A stretch of DNA of 64,000 bases from Avoscillospira sp045652125 (GTDB lineage: Bacteria > Bacillota > Clostridia > Oscillospirales > Oscillospiraceae). Where the stretch lies: assembly GCA_045652125.1 (NCBI GenBank), contig JAZRTT010000025.1:54247-118246 (forward strand). Reading direction: 5' to 3'. The notes under the pieces are model-generated. The model made no database searches and had not been told where the DNA came from. It saw only the letters and a program-made list of their open reading frames with translations. This document shows, in pieces, positions 60,432 to 64,000 of the stretch (position 1 is its first letter; every line of letters begins with the position of its first letter). Position numbers and translations under genes: made by a program.

Positions 60432-61192
60432 ACTTTGTCCACCTCTCTTTCAAGATTATAGGGATAATTCTTCTTGGAAATATTGGGATAAGGTACAACT
60501 CTGTGCCGTGGCAGATGCAGGATCATATCCGTGATTTCTTCCATCAGGCGCGTGCAGATTCGATCCCGCTCTTCCTGAATCGGAGCTTCTCTGCAAAACT
60601 GTACGGGAGTACCTAAGTACATAGATTTCAAATCGGGAGCGATGTATAAGGGAACAAAAACCAGTTCTTTTCCTGTCTTTTTATCGTATTGTCTTGCCAC
60701 ATCCACAAAGCCCCGCTGGAATTCAAAAATAAATTGATTGTGCAAAGTATTTTCCTCTGGAAAAATCACTATGTTTTCGCCCTGTTCCAGATGCTGTTGT
60801 GTCTGCCGAAACGTTTGGATAATTTTACCGCCGCGATAAACGCCGATCGTGCTGGCATTATTAAATATGCAAACCGAGACAGGTGCGATGATATAGGAAA
60901 GAATTCGATAGAACCAGCGAATATAAGGAGGCTTTTGACTCCAAAAATCCCTATAGGCATAAGATGGCACTTCACGCAGTTTCATCATCTCCCCTGCACA
61001 CCAGATGGCGCACTTTCCGGGAAAGTATAGCTGGCAGGCAATAGGGCCATGCATTTGTGCATGGTTCCCCACTATGACACAGGGTTCCTCCGGCAAGTTT
61101 TCCATGCCAAACACTTTCATTTTGGGATAAAACAGCCAGACAAGCCAGCGTATCAGACGATAGCACAGATTGGATACTTTCTCTTTCATCAT
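60428..61192 (-). CDS. Lysophospholipid acyltransferase family protein (PlsC-like)
   Basis: About 254 residues: an N-terminal hydrophobic stretch (YRLIRWLVWLFYP), CVIVGNHAQMHGPIACQLYF as block I, FNNASTIGVYRGG as block II and IVIFPEENTLHN as block III. The usual HX4D catalytic pair reads H-AQMH-G here, so the aspartate is absent; some clostridial relatives share this. AGGAACC precedes the ATG at 61192. The enzyme may be an atypical acyltransferase. Confidence 0.8.
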   Translation of the reverse strand: MMKEKVSNLCYRLIRWLVWLFYPKMKVFGMENLPEEPCVIVGNHAQMHGPIACQLYFPGKCAIWCAGEMMKLREVPSYAYRDFWSQKPPYIRWFYRILSYIIAPVSVCIFNNASTIGVYRGGKIIQTFRQTQQHLEQGENIVIFPEENTLHNQFIFEFQRGFVDVARQYDKKTGKELVFVPLYIAPDLKSMYLGTPVQFCREAPIQEERDRICTRLMEEITDMILHLPRHRVVPYPNISKKNYPYNLEREVDKV

Positions 61193-61301
61193 GGTTCCTC
61201 TCAATTTTTCCATATTTTCACTTTGTTTTATAGAATAGCATAAAATTTCAAAATAAAAGGAAACATTTTGTAAACGTAGTAAAGATTCCCTTGCCTTTTG
61301 A

Positions 61302-61340
61302 AACAGAAAAACCGGTTCAAAACGAACCGGCTCTTCTGTT
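61302..61340. terminator. Hairpin after ackA
   Basis: Stem 61302-61318 with 61324-61340 (CCGGTTC/GAACCGG core, small internal loop) between ackA and the acyltransferase gene. Confidence 0.6.
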
Positions 61341-61354
61341 ATTGACCCTGAGTC

Positions 61355-62542
61355 TTATTTTGCCAGGGCGGCGGTATCTTTGGCAATCATCAGTTCTTCG
61401 TTGGTGGGGATGACGAAGATCTTGACGCGGGAGTCATCGGCCTGCACTTCCGCTTCCACACCGCGGGTCTTGTTCTTCACGGGATCGATCTTCACGCCCA
61501 TGTATTCCAAACCTTCCACCAGCTTCTCACGCATATCCACGGAGTTCTCGCCAACACCGGCGGTGAAAACGATAGCATCGCAGCCACCCATGGCAGCAGC
61601 GTAAGCGCCGATGTCTTTTTTGACTTCATAGACGAACTTGTCCAGTGCCAACTGTGCGCGCGCATTGCCTTCGGCGGCAGCAGCATCCAGGTCACGGAAG
61701 TCGGAAGAGACCCCGGAGATGCCCAGCACACCGGACTTCTTGTTCAAAATATTCATCATGGTCTTAATATCGTAGCCATAGCGATCCATCAGGTATTCCA
61801 GAATGGTGGCATCGATATCACCGGAGCGGGTTCCCATGGGAACACCGGCCAAGGGGCCAAGGCCCATGGTAGTATCAACCACTTTACCGTCCACGCAGGC
61901 AGACAGAGAGGAGCCATTGCCAAGATGGCAGCAGATGACCTTGCTGTGTGCAGGATTGCCCAGCATGTCCACAGCACGGGCAGACACATAGCGGTGAGAA
62001 GTGCCGTGGAAACCATAGCGGCGAACATCGTCCTTCTCATAGTACTCGTAAGGAATGGCATAGGTGTAAGCCTTGGCAGGCATGGTCATGTGGAAAGCAG
62101 TATCAAACACAGCGACCTGAGGCTTTCCGGGCATAGCAGCCTGACAGGCACGAATACCCATAAGGTTGGCAGGATTATGCAAAGGGCCCAGGGGGATGCA
62201 CTTTTCAATCGCAGCAATGCAGGCATCGTCGATCAGGCAGGATTCGGTGAAAGCCATACCGCCGTGCAGCACGCGGTGACCCACAGCATCGATCTCGTCA
62301 ACAGAGGCAATCACACCGCTTTCGGCGTCCACCAAAATCTCCATAACCGCAGCGATCGCCTCAGAATGGGTAGGCATGGGAATCTCGCGGACGACCTTAT
62401 CGCGGCCGGGAACGCTGTGGTTCAGACGGCCGTCGATGCCGATACGCTCGCAAAGTCCCTTTGCGGAAACAACACCGGAATCGGGGTCCATCAATTGATA
62501 CTTCAGAGAGGAACTGCCTGCATTGATAATCAGAATATTCAT
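61355..62542 (-). CDS. ackA: Acetate kinase
   Basis: ATP-forming fermentation enzyme: acetyl phosphate + ADP to acetate + ATP. ASKHA fold, 395 residues: LIINAGSSSLKYQLMD, HRVLHGG, FHMTMPAKAYTYAIPYEYYEKDDVRRYGFHGTSHRYVSARA and CHLGNGSSLSACVDGKVVDTTMGLGPLAGVPMGTRSGDIDA are diagnostic. No pta gene is next to it. Its codon choice leans to CC/GC ends, as in highly expressed genes. Confidence 0.97.
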   Translation of the reverse strand: MNILIINAGSSSLKYQLMDPDSGVVSAKGLCERIGIDGRLNHSVPGRDKVVREIPMPTHSEAIAAVMEILVDAESGVIASVDEIDAVGHRVLHGGMAFTESCLIDDACIAAIEKCIPLGPLHNPANLMGIRACQAAMPGKPQVAVFDTAFHMTMPAKAYTYAIPYEYYEKDDVRRYGFHGTSHRYVSARAVDMLGNPAHSKVICCHLGNGSSLSACVDGKVVDTTMGLGPLAGVPMGTRSGDIDATILEYLMDRYGYDIKTMMNILNKKSGVLGISGVSSDFRDLDAAAAEGNARAQLALDKFVYEVKKDIGAYAAAMGGCDAIVFTAGVGENSVDMREKLVEGLEYMGVKIDPVKNKTRGVEAEVQADDSRVKIFVIPTNEELMIAKDTAALAK

Positions 62543-62611
62543 GTTTTACATCTCCTGTAATTCATTATTTCCTAAAGGAAAATTTTATGGTAAAATAACA
62601 TTACTTGTAGT

Positions 62612-62640
62612 ATTCTACTATACATTTCCAAAAGAGACAA
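62612..62640 (-). promoter_or_regulatory. ackA promoter
   Basis: -35 TTGTCT (62635-62640), 17-bp spacer and -10 TAGAAT (62612-62617) on the minus strand, about 70 bases before the ackA ATG. Confidence 0.65.
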
Positions 62641-62678
62641 GAGGAAAAAGATAATTTCTTTCTTTGAGGTGATTTCCC

Positions 62679-63830
62679 TTGAAAACAGCCGGAATTATTT
62701 GTGAATATAACCCATTTCATCTGGGTCATCTGCGGCAGGTACACCTGATAAGGGAACAATTCGGCGCCGATTGTGCCATTATTGGCATTATGAGCGGAAA
62801 TTATGTACAGCGTGGTATGCCGGCCATGTGGGATAAATTCACCCGTGCCAAGGCGGCACTTTCCTGCGGTGTCGACCTGATTTTGGAGCTGCCGATCACC
62901 GGTGTACTGCAGTCAGCAGAAGGGTTTGCTTCCACCGGTGTGGATATTCTCAGCCGCCTTGCTTGTGTGGAATATCTGTGTTTTGGTGTGGAACATGGCA
63001 ACGAGGGCACCTATCTTTCCCTTGCAAAGCAGGTGGACGGAGATGATTTCCGTCAAGCACTCCGCGAGAATCTGGATGCAGGACTCCCCTATGCCGCTGC
63101 TCGGCAGAAAGCACTTGGGGATAACACGGACTTCCTGACTGCACCCAACAACATCCTCGCTCTGGAATACTGCAGCGCGATCTTGAAAAAAAACAGTCCC
63201 CTCCGGCCTTTTACTGTTACCAGAAACGGAAATTATCACGACCCCATTCCACAAATGCAAGCACCTTCTGCCTCGGGAATACGAAATCTTTATCCTCACG
63301 GGGAATGGAAAAGGTTTGTCCCTGCCGCGGCTGCAAAGGTTCTTGAAACAGCAGCATGGTATCACCTGCCCTTTGGTGAACGTGCAGTACTGGCACGGCT
63401 TCGAACCTTGGAAGATGACCAATGGGAGGCCTGTGCCCACGGCTCCGAGGGACTGTTTAGAAAAGCTATGAAGGCAGCCAGAACACAAGACGACTTTGAA
63501 GCCGTCGTTGCTGCGGTGAAATCCAAACGATATCCCCGAACCCGAATCCAGCGGTTTTTGATGTGCGCCTACCTTGGAATCTCAGATGCAGATCTAAAAA
63601 AGCCTGTTCCCTATGTTCGTGTTCTGGGTGCAAATGAGACTGGCAGAAATCTGCTGAGACGGGCAAAGGATATAGGAGATCTTCCCCTGATCAATGCCGG
63701 TGAAACACCGCAGGATCCATATTTCTACCAACTGGAACAGCGTGCTGCTCGGCTCTATACGCTTTTTGCCGCTCCAAACAATTCCATGACTGCCACTTCA
63801 GAAGAACGGGGCAGGATCATTCTGATTTGA
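62679..63830 (+). CDS. tmcAL: tRNA(Met) cytidine acetate ligase TmcAL
   Basis: Uses acetate and ATP to acetylate C34 of elongator tRNA-Met. Nucleotidyltransferase HIGH motif is in ICEYNPFHLGHLRQVHL; SGNYVQRGMPAMWDKFTRAKAAL, ADLILELP-like VDLILELPITG and FGVEHG follow; 383 residues. The start is TTG at 62679 with GAGGTGAT before it. Placement beside ackA, whose product interacts with the acetate pool, is common in Clostridia. Confidence 0.92.
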   Translation: MKTAGIICEYNPFHLGHLRQVHLIREQFGADCAIIGIMSGNYVQRGMPAMWDKFTRAKAALSCGVDLILELPITGVLQSAEGFASTGVDILSRLACVEYLCFGVEHGNEGTYLSLAKQVDGDDFRQALRENLDAGLPYAAARQKALGDNTDFLTAPNNILALEYCSAILKKNSPLRPFTVTRNGNYHDPIPQMQAPSASGIRNLYPHGEWKRFVPAAAAKVLETAAWYHLPFGERAVLARLRTLEDDQWEACAHGSEGLFRKAMKAARTQDDFEAVVAAVKSKRYPRTRIQRFLMCAYLGISDADLKKPVPYVRVLGANETGRNLLRRAKDIGDLPLINAGETPQDPYFYQLEQRAARLYTLFAAPNNSMTATSEERGRIILI

Positions 63831-63956
63831 CCGTAGATCATAAACCGGTCAATATGCATGCACCTGAGAAATATATTGCTGTGATCCGGCAAGCGTATCA
63901 TCCGTACAGACGAATACCGCAACAACAAAAAAGCACCGAGCAAAATGATGGGTGTT

Positions 63957-63993
63957 CGTAAAACAGTTAAACCAAAAATTTAACTATTTTACG
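63957..63993. repeat. Near-perfect palindrome at the right edge
   Basis: Arms 63957-63971 and 63979-63993 match as reverse complements at 14 of 15 positions around loop CCAAAAA. AT-rich with no T tail, so a terminator is unlikely. The rest of 63831-64000 shows no supported gene. Confidence 0.5.
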
Positions 63994-64000
63994 GCATCTG

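Noticed and set aside
63755..63943. 62-residue minus-strand frame at the right edge
   Set aside because: Starts with TTG without RBS and its second half is antisense to tmcAL.
1..64000. CRISPR array, insertion sequence, prophage, tRNA or rRNA genes
   Set aside because: Looked for spaced direct repeats, transposase or integrase frames and tRNA-like CCA-ended clover leaves; saw none.

Overview
The window looks like a chromosome segment from an anaerobic, endospore-forming Gram-positive bacterium of the class Clostridia. The best guess is a gut Oscillospiraceae/Ruminococcaceae-type organism. The evidence is a complete spoIIIAA-AH operon, AddAB instead of RecBCD, NrdR, the HisZ/short-HisG pair, the MEP isoprenoid route (IspD, IspF, Dxs), a tyrosine T-box, a DUF1540 protein and a DUF421/DUF4363 pair. 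Base composition and codon use look even throughout. I saw no insertion sequence, prophage, CRISPR array, tRNA or rRNA gene. Most of the window is core chromosome, with unusual RNA and transport loci set into it.

Left part (1-13.1 kb): diadenylate cyclase cdaA (cut by the left edge), a cysteine desulfurase with a DUF3343 partner, and murD-ispD-ispF on the minus strand. RNase P RNA then diverges from murD through back-to-back promoters. The plus-strand histidine operon yerC/hisR-hisZ-G-D-C-B-H-A-F-IE is led by a TrpR-like regulator and has a palindrome lying over its promoter.

13-28 kb: a small zinc-ribbon gene behind a long structured leader, ruvCAB, a two-gene chromate-type transporter with a 59-residue membrane protein in front, DUF421/DUF4363, nrdR, a BrkB-family protein, a DUF1540 protein, an IclR regulator, feoAB, queA-tgt-yajC, asd, and tyrS with its T-box.

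28-45 kb: one long minus-strand block reading spoIIIAA-AH, an Asp23-family gene, nusB, a TsaD-like paralogue, xseA-xseB, a roughly 640-nt non-coding interval, a membrane protein, dxs, tlyA, nadK, argR and recN. By position, size and neighbours the non-coding interval is an OLE RNA (ornate, large, extremophilic), and the membrane protein is its partner OapA. No ispA gene lies in the xse-dxs interval. This ribonucleoprotein locus is the most striking feature of the window.

44-64 kb: two YbaK-type tRNA-editing paralogues facing away from each other, a TSCPD protein, addBA, rpe, a cobalamin-riboswitch operon (DUF4430 surface protein plus ECF S component) whose ribosome-binding site is paired in a hairpin, a phosphoribosyltransferase, the branched-chain amino-acid transporter livJHMGF, a PAP2/acyltransferase pair, ackA and tmcAL.
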